Assembly: GCA_963818725.1 (NCBI GenBank)
Contig: CAWFTU010000008.1
Location: forward strand, 1 to 64,000
Length of the DNA: 64,000 bases
From: DATFDN01 sp963818725
Lineage (GTDB): Bacteria; Pseudomonadota; Alphaproteobacteria; Acetobacterales; Acetobacteraceae
Reading direction: 5' to 3'
This document shows, piece by piece, positions 55,236 through 64,000 of the stretch; position 1 is the stretch's first letter; each line of letters opens with the position of its first letter. Below the pieces are notes generated by a model that saw only the letters and a program-made list of their open reading frames with translations, ran no database searches and was not told where the DNA came from. The position numbers were made by a program, and so were the translations under genes.

Positions 55236-55973
55236 ATGAGCATGGAGCGGACCGAAGTCCTCGACATGATGGGCACGCTGAAGCTCTTCGGCATGAGGGG
55301 CGCCTGTGACGAGGCCCTGGCCGCGGCGATCAAGCGCAAGCACGAACCGCAGCGCTTCGTCGGCGACCTGCTCAAGGCCGAGATGTCCGAGAAGCAGGCA
55401 CGCTCGATCAGGTGCCAGATGACTATCGCCAAGCTGCCGCTCGCCAAGGATCTCGACGACTTCGCCTTCAAGGGAACGCCGATCGACGAGAGCCTGGTGC
55501 GCGATCTCGCCGGCGGCAACTTCGTCGCGCAACAGCGTAACGCGGCCCTGGTCGGCGGAACCGGTTCCGGCAAAACGCACTTGGCCATCGCGATCGCGCG
55601 AAGCTGCATCCGTGCCGGATCGCGCGGGCGCTTCTTCAACACCGTCGACCTGGTCAACCGCCTCGAGGCTGAGGGCCGCGCTGGACGTCAGGGACGCCTC
55701 GCCGACTTCCTGACCCGTCTCGACTTCGTGGTCCTCGACGAGCTCGGCTACCTGCCGTTCGCCCAAGTCGGCGGGCAACTGTTGTTCCACACCGTCAGTC
55801 GCCTTTACGAACGCACCTCGGTGATCGTCACCACGAACCTCGCCTTTGGTGAATGGCCGAGCGTGTTCGCGGGCGACGCCAAGATGACCACCGCGCCGCT
55901 GGATCGCCCAACCCATCACTGCGACATCGTCGAGACCGGCAACGACAGCTGGCGCTTCAAGAACCGCGCCTGA
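55236..55973 (+). CDS. istB: IS21 helper ATPase IstB
   Basis: 245-residue AAA+ ATPase, a DnaC-like helper for IstA. Walker A 'ALVGGTGSGKTHLAIAIA', Walker B 'LDFVVLDELGYLPFAQVGGQ', sensor 'SVIVTTNLAFGEWPSVF'. ATG at 55236 overlaps the istA stop (ATGA). Intact, so it could assist another IS21 copy if a working istA existed. Confidence 0.95.
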   Translation: MSMERTEVLDMMGTLKLFGMRGACDEALAAAIKRKHEPQRFVGDLLKAEMSEKQARSIRCQMTIAKLPLAKDLDDFAFKGTPIDESLVRDLAGGNFVAQQRNAALVGGTGSGKTHLAIAIARSCIRAGSRGRFFNTVDLVNRLEAEGRAGRQGRLADFLTRLDFVVLDELGYLPFAQVGGQLLFHTVSRLYERTSVIVTTNLAFGEWPSVFAGDAKMTTAPLDRPTHHCDIVETGNDSWRFKNRA

Positions 55974-56162
55974 GCTTCACAAGCAACCGCCAGGGCTTGC
56001 ACCGGTGGGTCCACGGGGGAGAGACCCCGCGCGCCGCTGCGTCAGCCTCTGCATGGGCACTCCGCAACGCGAGGGTCTCCCCTATGGACTACCGGCACAA
56101 GCAAACAACACGGGGTCACGATTGGACGCCGGTCCGGGGTCAAAGTTCGACGCCGATTGACA

Positions 56163-56743
56163 CCGATCGAGCGCAACAGCGCAACCAGGCGCGGCAGGGT
56201 GGACTGGCCCTGATGATACAGCATCAGCACCAAGCGACGGAGTTCGGGACCGAAATGTCCGGCGACGCCCCCCGGCAGCGGTGCGATGAGGGTCTGGCCG
56301 TCCGGCGTGACCCAGCGCTCGCGCCGGTAGCGGATCGCCTGCACCGCCAGGATCACATCCTGCACCAGGTAGGTTTCGTAGCCCTTGAAGCGCGACCCCG
56401 CCGGTGCGGCGATGCTCAGCACACGGTCTTCGACGCTGACGCGGGATCTGACCTTGCCGCGGCGGGGCTTGTCGCGGGGGGATTTCGTCCCTGACGGCGC
56501 CGTGGCCTGTTCCATGCCACTGGGCTTGATGACGGGCCGGCCTTTCAGGCCCTTCAGCCGGGCGTTCTCCTCGCGTAAGGCGGCAACGGTCTGCTGCAAT
56601 GCGCCGACCTCGGCCAGCAACTGCAGGACCAGGTCCTTCAGCTGGCCAGGCGTCAGGGAATCGAGGTCGGACGGCGGTGACACACCGATGTCGAATCGGA
56701 AAACCGCACCAGTGCGAATCCGGAAAATCGATCCGCTCCGCAT
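56163..56743 (-). pseudogene. IS66 transposase (TnpC), N-terminal piece
   Basis: About 190 codons: coiled-coil start ('LKDLVLQLLAEVGALQQTVA', ALREENARLKGLKGRPVIKP), basic linker 'KSPRDKPRRGKVRSRVSVED', then 'FGPELRRLVLMLYHQGQSTL', PRLVALLRSIG up to the IS21 insertion site. Continues at 52560. The exact start (56743 or a GTG near 56683) is uncertain. Confidence 0.85.
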
Positions 56744-56889
56744 TCTTCGGCGGCCTGTGGCATTTCGGACTCGCTTCAGGAGGCCATCCCGTCAGCGCAC
56801 CCAGCCAACGCCGCAGGTCAGGGCGCTGCCCGGGGTTTTGCCGGTATTACGGGCATTTGGACCAAGTGTCCGCACGCAGGGAGTTTAGG

Positions 56890-57063
56890 TCAGGCGACGG
56901 AAATCGTTCCGCCTTTCTTCGCCAGAGCCATGCAGTTCATGCTTGACCGGCTGGTAGTCAAGGCGCTGGCCTTCCATGAGGGAGAGCCGGGGGGAGCGCC
57001 TTGAGCCAGAACGGCCCCGCTGCCAATCACCGTGAACAACACGGCGGTCGCGATCGTTTTCGT
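56890..57063 (-). CDS. Possible 57-residue exported peptide with ACG at the start position
   Basis: The frame opens with a convincing signal peptide if ACG at 57061-57063 is read as the initiator: (M)KTIATAVLFTVIGSGAVLAQ, cleavage after LAQ or VLA. GAGGT sits eight bases before the ACG. There is no ATG, GTG or TTG between the preceding in-frame stop and this point. Either the gene has lost its ATG (one base change), uses a rare start, or is not expressed. The rest (GAPPGSPSWKASALTTSRSS...) is not recognised. Third in a row of tiny minus-strand ORFs. Confidence 0.4.
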   Translation of the reverse strand, partial: TKTIATAVLFTVIGSGAVLAQGAPPGSPSWKASALTTSRSSMNCMALAKKGGTISVA

Positions 57064-57064
57064 C

Positions 57065-57217
57065 TCAACTTACCTCTCGCTTTCCGAGGCCGCCTCGCCA
57101 GTGGGGAAGGGGTCCATGGATTGACGTACAGGGCCGTCTGACGACGGAAGAAGTCAGAACGCCACAGAGCAGCATCAGAACCAGGGTGGCACCGACGACC
57201 ACAAAGGTCTCCAGCAT
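57065..57217 (-). CDS. 50-residue putative single-pass membrane peptide
   Basis: MLETFVVVGATLVLMLLCGV then LTSSVVRRP: one hydrophobic helix near the N-terminus followed by a basic tail. GGGAGG lies seven bases upstream of the ATG. Not recognised. It lies between two other tiny exported ORFs on the same strand with gaps of 27 and 1 nt, suggesting one transcript. Confidence 0.5.
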   Translation of the reverse strand: MLETFVVVGATLVLMLLCGVLTSSVVRRPCTSIHGPLPHWRGGLGKREVS

Positions 57218-57244
57218 CACTGCCTCCCATCCGATGGTTGCGAG

Positions 57245-57382
57245 CTAGTTGCTGCCGCCGCCGTTGTAACTGGGCGTCCAGGACGTGCCCGCGGCATGGG
57301 CCTGTCCGCCCGTAACCAGCGTTGCGCCGGGGGCGAGGCCGAGGAACAGGGCAAGAGCGATCATAGCTGTCTTCATGGCCAT
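57245..57382 (-). CDS. 45-residue putative secreted peptide
   Basis: 'MAMKTAMIALALFLGLAPGA', then TLVTGGQAHA: a textbook signal peptide with cleavage after AHA, leaving a 15-residue mature peptide AGTSWTPSYNGGGSN. GAGGAT upstream of the ATG. First of three tiny ORFs, divergent from the regulator gene at 57587 across a 204-nt gap that must hold both promoters. The family is unknown. Confidence 0.55.
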   Translation of the reverse strand: MAMKTAMIALALFLGLAPGATLVTGGQAHAAGTSWTPSYNGGGSN

Positions 57383-57586
57383 CATCCTCCTTGTTGGCCT
57401 CGCGATGCGCGGGGCTTGTCCATGTCAGCCGCCTTTGGCGATTTCCGACGCTGTGATCTTGCTCACACCTCGTAACCGGCGAACGCCCTATGTGTAATTT
57501 CCTTGTAAAAGTTCGTTCCCACCGGAGCGGCCGGGTGTAGAAGTCCACGAAGGTTCTCTGGCCGGTTGCCGGGGAGGGGCCAGGGG

Positions 57587-57955
57587 ATGGCCGACGCGGA
57601 GCCGACATCGCTACAGTTCGCGGGCTTCACGCTCGACCCGGACGCGCGCACCCTGATGGATGCGGGCGGCCGGGAGGTTCCCCTGCGGCGCTCGGAGTTC
57701 GGGCTGCTGCGCGCCTTCCTCGCCGCGCCAGGCCGGGCGCTCAGCCGCGACCACCTGCTGGACGCGATAGCCGGACGCCACGCGGATCCGTTCGACCGCA
57801 GCGTCGACGTGCTGGTCGGGCGGCTGCGGCGCAAGCTTGAGCCGGAGCCGAAGGAGCCGCGCCTGATCGTCACGGTGCCCGGCGTGGGCTACCGGTTCGC
57901 GGCCAAGCCGCAGCCCGTCTCCGCCGAGAGCGCCACGGCACCGGTGTAGCAACGG
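57587..57955 (+). CDS. OmpR/PhoB-type winged-helix domain, N-terminus of the cyclase-like regulator
   Basis: About 120 residues: 'TSLQFAGFTLDPDARTLMDA', 'PLRRSEFGLLRAFLAAPGRA', RDHLLDAIAGRHADPFDRSV, 'DVLVGRLRRKLEPEPKEPRL' and 'VTVPGVGYRF': a complete Trans_reg_C DNA-binding domain. A TAG at 57946-57948 ends this frame. The next domain continues about 20 codons on in another frame, and domain order wHTH-cyclase-ATPase-TPR is known in large alphaproteobacterial regulators. I therefore read it as one protein split by a small indel. Stand-alone function is the alternative. Start ATG at 57587 after GGGAGGGG. Confidence 0.75.
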
Positions 57956-57959
57956 CACC

Positions 57960-60317
57960 GCCGCCCGCGGCATCGCCTGCCCCTCCCGAGCGCCGCCAGT
58001 TGACCATCCTGCGCTTTGGCCTGTGCGGGCCGGCGATGGTTTCCGCGCGGCGCGACCCGGAGGATCTGCAGCGGCTGCTGGCCGCCTTCCACACGACCTG
58101 CGCCGCGATCATCCGCGACATGGGTGGTATCGTCGCGGGGCGGTTCGGCGAGACGGTGCCGGCCTATTTCGGGTATCCCGAGACCCACGAGGACGCGGCG
58201 GAGCGGGCGATTTGGGCGGCGCTGCGCCTGGTCGAGGCGGCCCAAGAGATCGAGACGGGGCACGCCGGCGCCTTGCAGGCCCGGGTCGGGATCGCCACCG
58301 GGCTGGTGCTGGTGGGCGACCTGCTCGGCGCCGGGGAGCCGGCCATCGTCGGCGAGGCGCCGAACCTGGCCGCCGGGCTGCTGGCGCGCGCCGAACCCGG
58401 CACGGTGCTGATCGGTGCCCCCACGCGCCGCCTGGTCGGCGACACCTTCCGCTATCGCGAGTGTGCGCCGATCGCGTTCGAGGGCTCCGCCGACCCGCTC
58501 CCGGCTTGGGAGGTGATCGGCGCGGGCGTCGAGAGCCGGTTCGAGGCGCTGCGCGGGCACCAGGTCGCGGAGCTGGTCGGGCGCGAGGAGGAACTGTCGC
58601 TCTTGCTGCGGCGCTGGGCGCAGGCCAGGGCCGGAGCCGGGCGGGTGGTGCTGGTCACCGGCGAGCCCGGCATCGGCAAGTCGCGCCTAGTCCGCGCGGC
58701 GCAGGACCGGCTGGCGGCGAGGCGGAATTACAGCTGCGCTACTTCTGCGCGCCGCACCACCGCGCCAGCGCGCTCTATCCGGTGATCGCCCAGCTCGAGC
58801 GCGTGGCCGGCTTCGCCCGCGACGACACGGCCGAGACGCGGTGGGCGAAGCTCCGGGCGCTGCTGGCGCGCTCGGAGGCCAGCGAGGAGGCGACCGCCTT
58901 GCTGGCCGCGCTGCTCTCGATCCCCGCGGGCGGGCGTTACCGGCTGCCCGGGACGAGCCCGCAGCGGCTGCGGGAGAAGACCCTGGCGGCGCTGCTCGAC
59001 CTGTTCGCCGGGCTGGTCGCGCGGGAGCCGGCCCTGGCGCTCTTCGAGGACCTGCACTGGAGCGACCCGACCACGCTCGAGCTGCTGGCGCGCACCGTCG
59101 CGCGGGTGGCGTCCATGCCCGTGCTGCTGCTGATGACCGCGCGTCCCGAGTTCAAGCCGCCCTGGCCGGACCAGGCGCATGTAAACACGCTCCTGCTGAA
59201 CCGGCTGAGCGATGACGACGCGGCCACGCTGGCCGACCAAGTGGCCGGTGTGGTCCCGCTGCCTAGCAGGACGCGGCGGCGGATCGTGCGGCACACGGAA
59301 GGGGTACCACTGTTCGTCGAGGAGCTGACCAAGGCGGTGCTGGAGAGCGGCCACCTGGCCGAGGACGAGAGCTCCGCGCCGCCGCCGGTGCCGACCAGCT
59401 TGCATGATTTGCTGCTGGCCCGGCTCGACCACCTGGGGCCGGCGCGCGACTTGGCGCAGATCGGCGCCGTCATTGGGCGCGAGTTCAGCTTCGAGCTGCT
59501 GAGCGCCATCGCCGATCAGCCCGCCCCCACGCTGGAGCCGGCCTTGGCGCGGATCGTGCGCGCCGGCCTGCTGCTGCAAAGCGGCACCCCGCCCGAGGCG
59601 CGCTATGCCTTCAAGCACGCACTGGCGCAGGATGCGGCCTACGGCATGCTACTGCGCGGACAACGACAACAATTGCACGTGCGGATCGGAAAGGCCTTGG
59701 AAACGCGTTATGATGGTGTGGAAGCGGCGCGGCCCGAAGTCTTGGCACACCATTTCACCGAGGCGGGACAGATCGAACGGGCGCTCGGCTGCCTGCTGGA
59801 TGCCGGTAAGCAGGCGTTGCAGTGGTCTGGAATGGTGGAAGCCGAGGCGCTGCTTCGCCGTGGCCTGGCCCTGCTCCCGCGCCTGTCAGACGATTCTCGG
59901 CGCCAGGAACACGAACTCGATCTGCAGCTCGCCCTCGGTCGCGCACTCATAGCGACCGAGAGTTGGGGTGCGCCGACGGTGGGCGAAGGTTTTGCTCGCG
60001 CACGTGAGCTTTGCGATGGGCTGACCCGAACGCGCAAAATGTTGCCGATCCTGTATGGCCAGTTCGTGCACCATGCGTTGCGTGCCGATTTTGTGGTTGC
60101 TGAGCGGCTGGCCGCCGAAATGCGGCACCTCGGCGAAGAGCAGGAGGACGTGGTCACCCGGGTTATGGCTTACCGCGTCAGCGGATATGCATCTTTGGCC
60201 CTCGGCGACTATAGCACCGCGCGCGCCTATTTGGAACGTAGCCTCGCACTCTACGATCCGGCGGACCGGCTCCGGTATACGGAGCTGTCACCCCAAAACA
60301 TTCTTCCAACTCTGCTA
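57960..60317 (+). pseudogene. Cyclase-like/AAA-ATPase/TPR signalling protein, part before IS630
   Basis: Class III cyclase-like domain (about 57990-58480: 'ERRQLTILRFGLCGPAMVSA', 'GRFGETVPAYFGYPETHEDA'), then an AAA_16 ATPase (58590-59500: Walker A 'LVTGEPGIGKSRLVRA', Walker B 'LALFEDLHWSDPTTLELLAR'), then TPR-like helices to the IS630 site. In the cyclase domain the metal Asp of FxDLVGST reads Gly (RFGLCGPA), and the second motif GDG reads GET, so it is probably catalytically dead. One further frame change sits near 58730. The gene is interrupted at TA 60316-60317 and resumes at 61409. Confidence 0.8.
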
Positions 60318-61406
60318 TTGATCCGGCCTGGTTTATCTTGAGAGCAAGTAGGTTCGCCCCAGGTCGTGAGCATGAAGCATGTGGACATGCGCAAGCTGCC
60401 GGCGGCGGCGCAGGAGGAGCGTCGGCGACAGGTGATCGGCCTGCGCCAGGCCGGCATGACTTATGATGCGATCGCGACGCAGGTTGGGCTGAGGCCGACC
60501 GGGGTGTTTGATATCTGCAAGCGCTACGCCGAGCGGGGCGCGGCCGGGCTGAGGACCGGCCCGCGCGGGCCTGAGCCGGGGTATGGGCGGTTTCTTGATG
60601 CCGAGCAGGAAGTGGAGGCCCGCGACCTGATCCGGCGCCACACGCCGGACGAGCTGGACCTGCCCTTTGCGCTCTGGAGCCGGGCGGCGGTGCGGGAGCT
60701 GATCTGGCAGCGCTTTGGGGTGCGGGTGGCGGTGCGCACCATGGGCACCGACCTGGCGCGCTGGGGCTTCACTGCGCAGAAGCCGCTGCGGCGCGCCTGC
60801 GAACAGGACCCAGCGGCGGTGCGGCGCTGGCTGCGGCGCGCCTACCGGCCATCGCGACGCGGGCCAAGACCGAGGGCGGCACCATCTTTTGGGGCGATGA
60901 GACCGGCCTGCGCTCTGATGACGTGCGCGGCCGCAGCTACGCGCCCCGGGGCCGCACGCCTGAGGTGCGGGTCAACCATAAGCGAGCTGGCCTCGGCTTG
61001 ATCTCAGCCGTGACCAACAAGGGCGAGTTGCGATGGATGGTGCTGGATGGCGCGGTCAAGGCACCGGACCTGCTCCGCTTTCTCGCTCGCCTCGTGCGGG
61101 ATGCCGATGGGAAGGTCTTCCTCATCCTCGACCGCCTGCCGGTCCACCGCTCCGCCAAGCTCCGCGCCTGGCTGGCCGGCGCGAGGCCGAGATCGAGGTC
61201 TTCTACCTGCCGCTACAGCCCGGAGCTGAACCGGACGAGGGCTCAACGGCGACCTGAAGCAGGCGGTGACCCGCAAGGCGCCGGCGCGCACAAGGCGCAG
61301 CTCAACGCGCCGTCTCGGGCACATGCGCAAGCTCTCGAACTGCCCGACGCGTGCGAGCTTTTCGACACAAGACTTCGCTACGCCGCTTTCAAGACACGGC
61401 CGGATA
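60318..61406 (+). mobile_element. IS630-family element, decayed copy
   Basis: Left end TTGATCCGGCCTGG resembles the intact copy. The right end ...ccggata has lost two bases of the repeat. TA on both sides (60316-60317 and 61407-61408). Confidence 0.9.
60372..61390 (+). pseudogene. IS630-family transposase, multiple single-base deletions
   Basis: Paralogue of the transposase at 42790, from 'MKHVDMRKLPAAAQEERRRQ' on. The frame is lost at about 60850 (one C missing in CTACCGGCC), and later at about 61180, 61210, 61235 and 61290, all single-base losses. 'TIFWGDETGLRSDDVRGRSY' and 'GKVFLILDRLPVHRSAKLRA' remain readable. Inactive. Confidence 0.9.
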
Positions 61407-61408
61407 TA

Positions 61409-62209
61409 AGTTTCCTGTCATGTGCCTTGGCCTGCTCGGGACACCTTGACCAGGCGCGGGCGCGGCTTGATTCGGCAATCACCGAGGCGCGCCGGCTCTC
61501 CCACGCGTACACGTCCAGCTACACGCTCTGGTGGGTTGGGTTTTTGGGCTGGCTTGCGCGCGCGGAACCCGGAGTGCTGCTGCAATCGGCAGACGAACTT
61601 CTCGCCCTTTCGGCCGAGCGTAGGTTTGCAATCTGGCCCGCCATGGCCAGTGCCAGTCGCGGATGGTGTCTGGCGGCATTGGGACACCCGAAACACGGCA
61701 TTTCGCTTCTTACAGCGGGATTGGCCGAATACCAAAGTACGGGAAATAGTCAGTTCAGGCCGGCTTTTCTTACAATGCTGGCCGACGCCCATCGGATCGC
61801 AGGCCAGCCGCAGGCAGGGCTCGAACACCTCGCCGAGGCCGAGCGTCTGGCCGAAACGAGCAAGGAGCGAATGCTCCTGGCGGAAACTCACCGGCTGCGC
61901 GGCGATCTACTGATCCTCACCAGTGAGAGCGTGGCCGCCGAGGCCAGCTATCACGGGGCGATAGCGCTCGCGCAATGCCAGGGATCGAAGCTGTTTGAGC
62001 TACGCTCCGCAAACAGCCTCGCCCGCCTCTGGCGAAACCAGGGACGGAACGCAGATGCCCACAATCTTCTTGCCCCGATCTACGGCTGGTTCACCGAAGG
62101 CTTCGAGACGAAAGACCTGAGGGAAGCCAAGGCGCTGCTCGATGATTTGGGCGCAAAGACCGGGCAAGCGAGCGCAGCCACGCGAAGGGACAACGCGGCA
62201 CTGACGTAA
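61409..62209 (+). pseudogene. Cyclase-like/ATPase/TPR protein, C-terminal part after IS630
   Basis: About 266 codons of TPR-like helical repeats: 'SFLSCALACSGHLDQARARL', 'QPQAGLEHLAEAERLAETSK', 'MLLAETHRLRGDLLILTSES', 'LRSANSLARLWRNQGRNADA', 'APIYGWFTEGFETKDLREAK'. Dropping the IS and one TA gives 'PTLL|SFLSCALA' in frame with the upstream part, so the insertion is recent relative to decay of the gene. Stop at 62207-62209. Confidence 0.85.
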
Positions 62210-62256
62210 GGGGGAACGCCGCTTATCGGCGCAAAGTGAGGGAACGACCGACGCTC

Positions 62257-63456
62257 TTACGCTTGTGGTGTTGCACTCACGATTTTTTGCAGATTGCTCG
62301 GGGCGAAGAACTCGGTTGGCGAGACGGTTTGGGCGAACAGGCCGAGGAAGCGGTCCGTTTCGGCCGGATTCTGTGCCAACGCCGCAAACAGCTGCACCAT
62401 CTCCGGGGACGGCGGAGCAAATGGGGCGAGCTGGCAAGCGAAATTGTAAATCGGCGTAGATGCCTCGTCCCGTTTGGAATGATAGTCTGCGAGCGCCTCC
62501 GGCATTGGGTGTCGTCCGGACAGCCCGCCATCCACCGCGTCCACCAGCAGGTCCGCGTCACGGAAAGCGTTGTTGATTCCTGCCGCCGTGCAAGGGTCCA
62601 CCGTCAGCCCCGCGTCGCCGACCAGTGCCCAGCCGGCGCCAAACGGCTTGCGCATGGAATCGCAATCGCTCTGAACGCGCTTCTCGGGTTGCCTCTTGCA
62701 ACCGGGCGTGCAAGCCCGGTGCGCATAATGCGATAACGTCGAGGTAGCTGGCTTCGATACCTCTGGCAACTACGGCGAAATCCGCGGCTGCCCAATTCAC
62801 TCCGACCAAGGTGAGCTCGTCATTGGTGGCCCAGGCATAGACGCCACGGCGGTCGCGGACATACAGCTCAAGGCCAGAGACCGGCAGGCCCCGCCAATAG
62901 GCGAAATACGTTCCCTGCAAAGGCGGCACTTCACTGTAAGAGGATGCTCCGACAAGGTGAGCGACCCGAGAGTGTCGCCCGTCCGCGCCGATCGTGATTT
63001 TGGCGCGCTCCTCGAACGCAGCGCCCCCGGCCGTGGCCCGGATTTCGGCGACCAACTCACCGTCGCGCAGAAGACCCGTGACCGTCGCGGCGTCCCGCAA
63101 TTCCGCTCCGGCGGCGACGGCCGCATCCACCAGAATTCTGTCCAAGACACTCCGACGCGGCGAGTAAGCGTCAAGAATCCCGTCTTGGCCCGGCGGTTCG
63201 CCAACAAGCTTTATGGGGCCAAGGTCAACCTCACAGCAGCGAATGGGCGGGCAATTGCTCCCCGCGACGTGGTCGAGCAAGCCCCAGCGATGCAGATGCG
63301 CCGCCCCGGATTGCCAGACAAGGTGAGTGGACAGCGGCATATCACTCGGGATGCGATCCGCATCAAGGAGCAGCACTCTGTAGCCACGCCGTGCCAGGAG
63401 CATGGCGGTTGGCGCGCCAGCACACGCGCCCCTACGACTATGATGTCATACGACAT
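62257..63456 (-). CDS. FAD-dependent monooxygenase, two frameshifts
   Basis: About 400 residues, flavoprotein hydroxylase type. The start ATG at 63456 (GAGGGAGG upstream) gives 'MSYDIIVVGARV', then after one missing base 'GAPTAMLLARRGYRVLLLDA'. 'ITIGADGRHSRVAHLVGASS' and 'GAGWALVGDAGLTVDPCTAA' plus GINNAF are the FAD-contact DG and GD motifs. The second frame change is at about 62660 (one extra C before ATGCGC). No known partner, substrate unknown. The two small indels may be sequence errors. Convergent with the TPR gene. Confidence 0.85.
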
Positions 63457-63553
63457 GGCAGCCTCCCTCAAGCTTTGGTCCGCAGAGAGGTCGTGCCCCA
63501 AGGCGTGGTGTAGGAGCGCCATCTTCTGGCAGCCTGGGCGGGCTGGGTCGGAG

Positions 63554-64000
63554 TCAGGCGGCCACGGCGGGCAGCTTGACGGTGGGATCATCGCTGACGG
63601 GCGCCATGGTCTCAAGGCTCATGTAGCGGCGCTGGACCGCCCACTCGTCGTTCTGCTCCAGCAGCAAGGCGCCAACGAGCCTGGTGACGGCGGCCTCGTC
63701 GGGGAAGATGCCGACCACGTCGGCGCGGCGCTTGATCTCGCCGTTGACGCGCTCAGCGGGTTCGTGCTGCTGATCTTGGCCCGGTGCGCGGCCGGGACGG
63801 CCATGTAGGCCAGCACGTCCTCCTCGGCGCCGTCCATCAGCTCGGCGAGCTTGCTGACGCGCGACCTGAGCTGGTCGGCCACGGCCCGCCACTGCCTGCG
63901 CGCAGTTGCCTGGTCGGCCTCGGCGAACGCGGTGCCGATCCAGGCCGAGACGATGCGCCGCTGGGTCCGGCCCGCGTGAGCCATGGCGTTGCGCAGGAAA
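63554..64000 (-). pseudogene. IS256 (Mutator) family transposase, C-terminal part, cut by window edge
   Basis: 'MAHAGRTQRRIVSAWIGTAF', 'VSKLAELMDGAEEDVLAYMA', then in the other frame 'ERVNGEIKRRADVVGIFPDE' and 'LVGALLLEQNDEWAVQRRYM'. The NPLERVNxEIKRR block with the catalytic Glu is diagnostic. One G is missing at about 63757 (CTGAGCGC for CTGGAGCGC). The N-terminal two-thirds lie outside the window. Confidence 0.88.

Larger units (their letters stand above)
52674..55239 (+). pseudogene. istA: istA transposase, broken by a 13-bp duplication and by IS1595
   Basis: Same protein as at 13585 ('KSIKEIARDLKVSRNTVRKV', 'GEAYQFDWSHEVVLMSGVTV'). At about 53445-53460 a tandem copy of cacgccacggctg, absent from the other copy, shifts the frame. 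IS1595 is inserted at 53751-54797 in the codons after 'AYADRIVI'. The remaining C-terminal part ('VLARKPGALRNGAPFRDWIL', 'AEGVHSSDVIINILTRQRDP') ends at TGA 55237-55239, overlapping the istB start. It supplies the 3' end missing from the first copy. Confidence 0.92.
52561..56162 (+). mobile_element. IS21-family element with nested IS1595
   Basis: Starts TGTGTTTCGGCG and ends cgccgattgaca (TGT...ACA), flanked by the 7-bp duplication ccgatcg (52554-52560 and 56163-56169). Both ends carry the subterminal '...TTTGACCCC' repeats. Contains istA (broken) and istB (intact). Confidence 0.95.
51460..56850. mobile_element. IS66-family element carrying nested IS21 and IS1595
   Basis: Left end GTAATACCGGCAAAACCCTG and reverse complement of the right end GTAATACCGGCAAAACCCCG are inverted repeats. 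An 8-bp duplication gggcattt flanks it (51452-51459 and 56851-56858), the length expected for IS66. Without the nested elements it is about 1.8 kb with one transposase gene. Confidence 0.92.

Overview
This 64 kb window is GC-rich bacterial chromosome. The best match is an alphaproteobacterium, probably Acetobacteraceae or a close Rhodospirillales relative. That rests on the gene order glyA-nrdR-ribD-ribE-ribB-ribH-nusB, the gatCAB, pgeF, prs and hldD sets, the third-position GC bias, and the dispersed REP-like palindromes. The family assignment is an inference, since no rRNA or tRNA gene was seen.

Layout. 1-9.9 kb: a ureohydrolase cut by the window edge, a secreted phosphoesterase, a DHA2-type MFS exporter, an HU protein, a succinate-semialdehyde dehydrogenase type ALDH, a KaiC-like ATPase with a response regulator, and a repeat-containing lipoprotein. 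9.9-17.1 kb: an IS-rich stretch (IS630, truncated IS21, IS481, IS5 remnant) that has broken an MFS gene and a GH5-type glycosidase gene. A 72-codon SelW-like gene with an in-frame UGA (probable selenocysteine) sits among them. 17.1-22.8 kb: the compact glyA-nrdR-rib-nusB operon. 22.9-28.2 kb: a decayed FAD monooxygenase, ruvX, and divergent gatC-gatA-gatB. 28.2-37.97 kb: an unknown protein, a degenerate region, proC-ybjN, ubiK, then hldD-lgt-NDUFAF7-pgeF-lipoprotein-prs. 38.0-44.8 kb: an AIPR-family (abortive-infection/phage-resistance) gene cut into three pieces by IS1380, IS5, an IS3-like element and IS630. 44.9-51.3 kb: an IS5 element, a flavin monooxygenase, GST, histidine phosphatase, MBL-fold hydrolase, SDR and a TSUP transporter. 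51.5-56.9 kb: a three-layer nest (IS1595 in IS21 in IS66). 56.9-62.2 kb: three unannotated tiny exported or membrane peptides, then a winged-helix/cyclase-like/AAA/TPR regulator gene interrupted by IS630. 62.3-64 kb: an FAD monooxygenase and the end of an IS256-type transposase.

Two general features colour the annotation. First, many host genes carry single-base insertions. From 24.4 to 28.2 kb (ruvX, gatC, gatA, gatB) I count about 29. Nearly all can be placed as two alternative bases written side by side at a codon's third position. This looks like assembly of a strain-heterogeneous population rather than real decay, so those genes are probably intact in the organism. Second, IS insertion is heavy, and exact target duplications allow several host genes (the AIPR gene, the cyclase-like regulator, the IS66 transposase) to be rebuilt in frame.

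No CRISPR array, tRNA, rRNA or replication origin was recognised.
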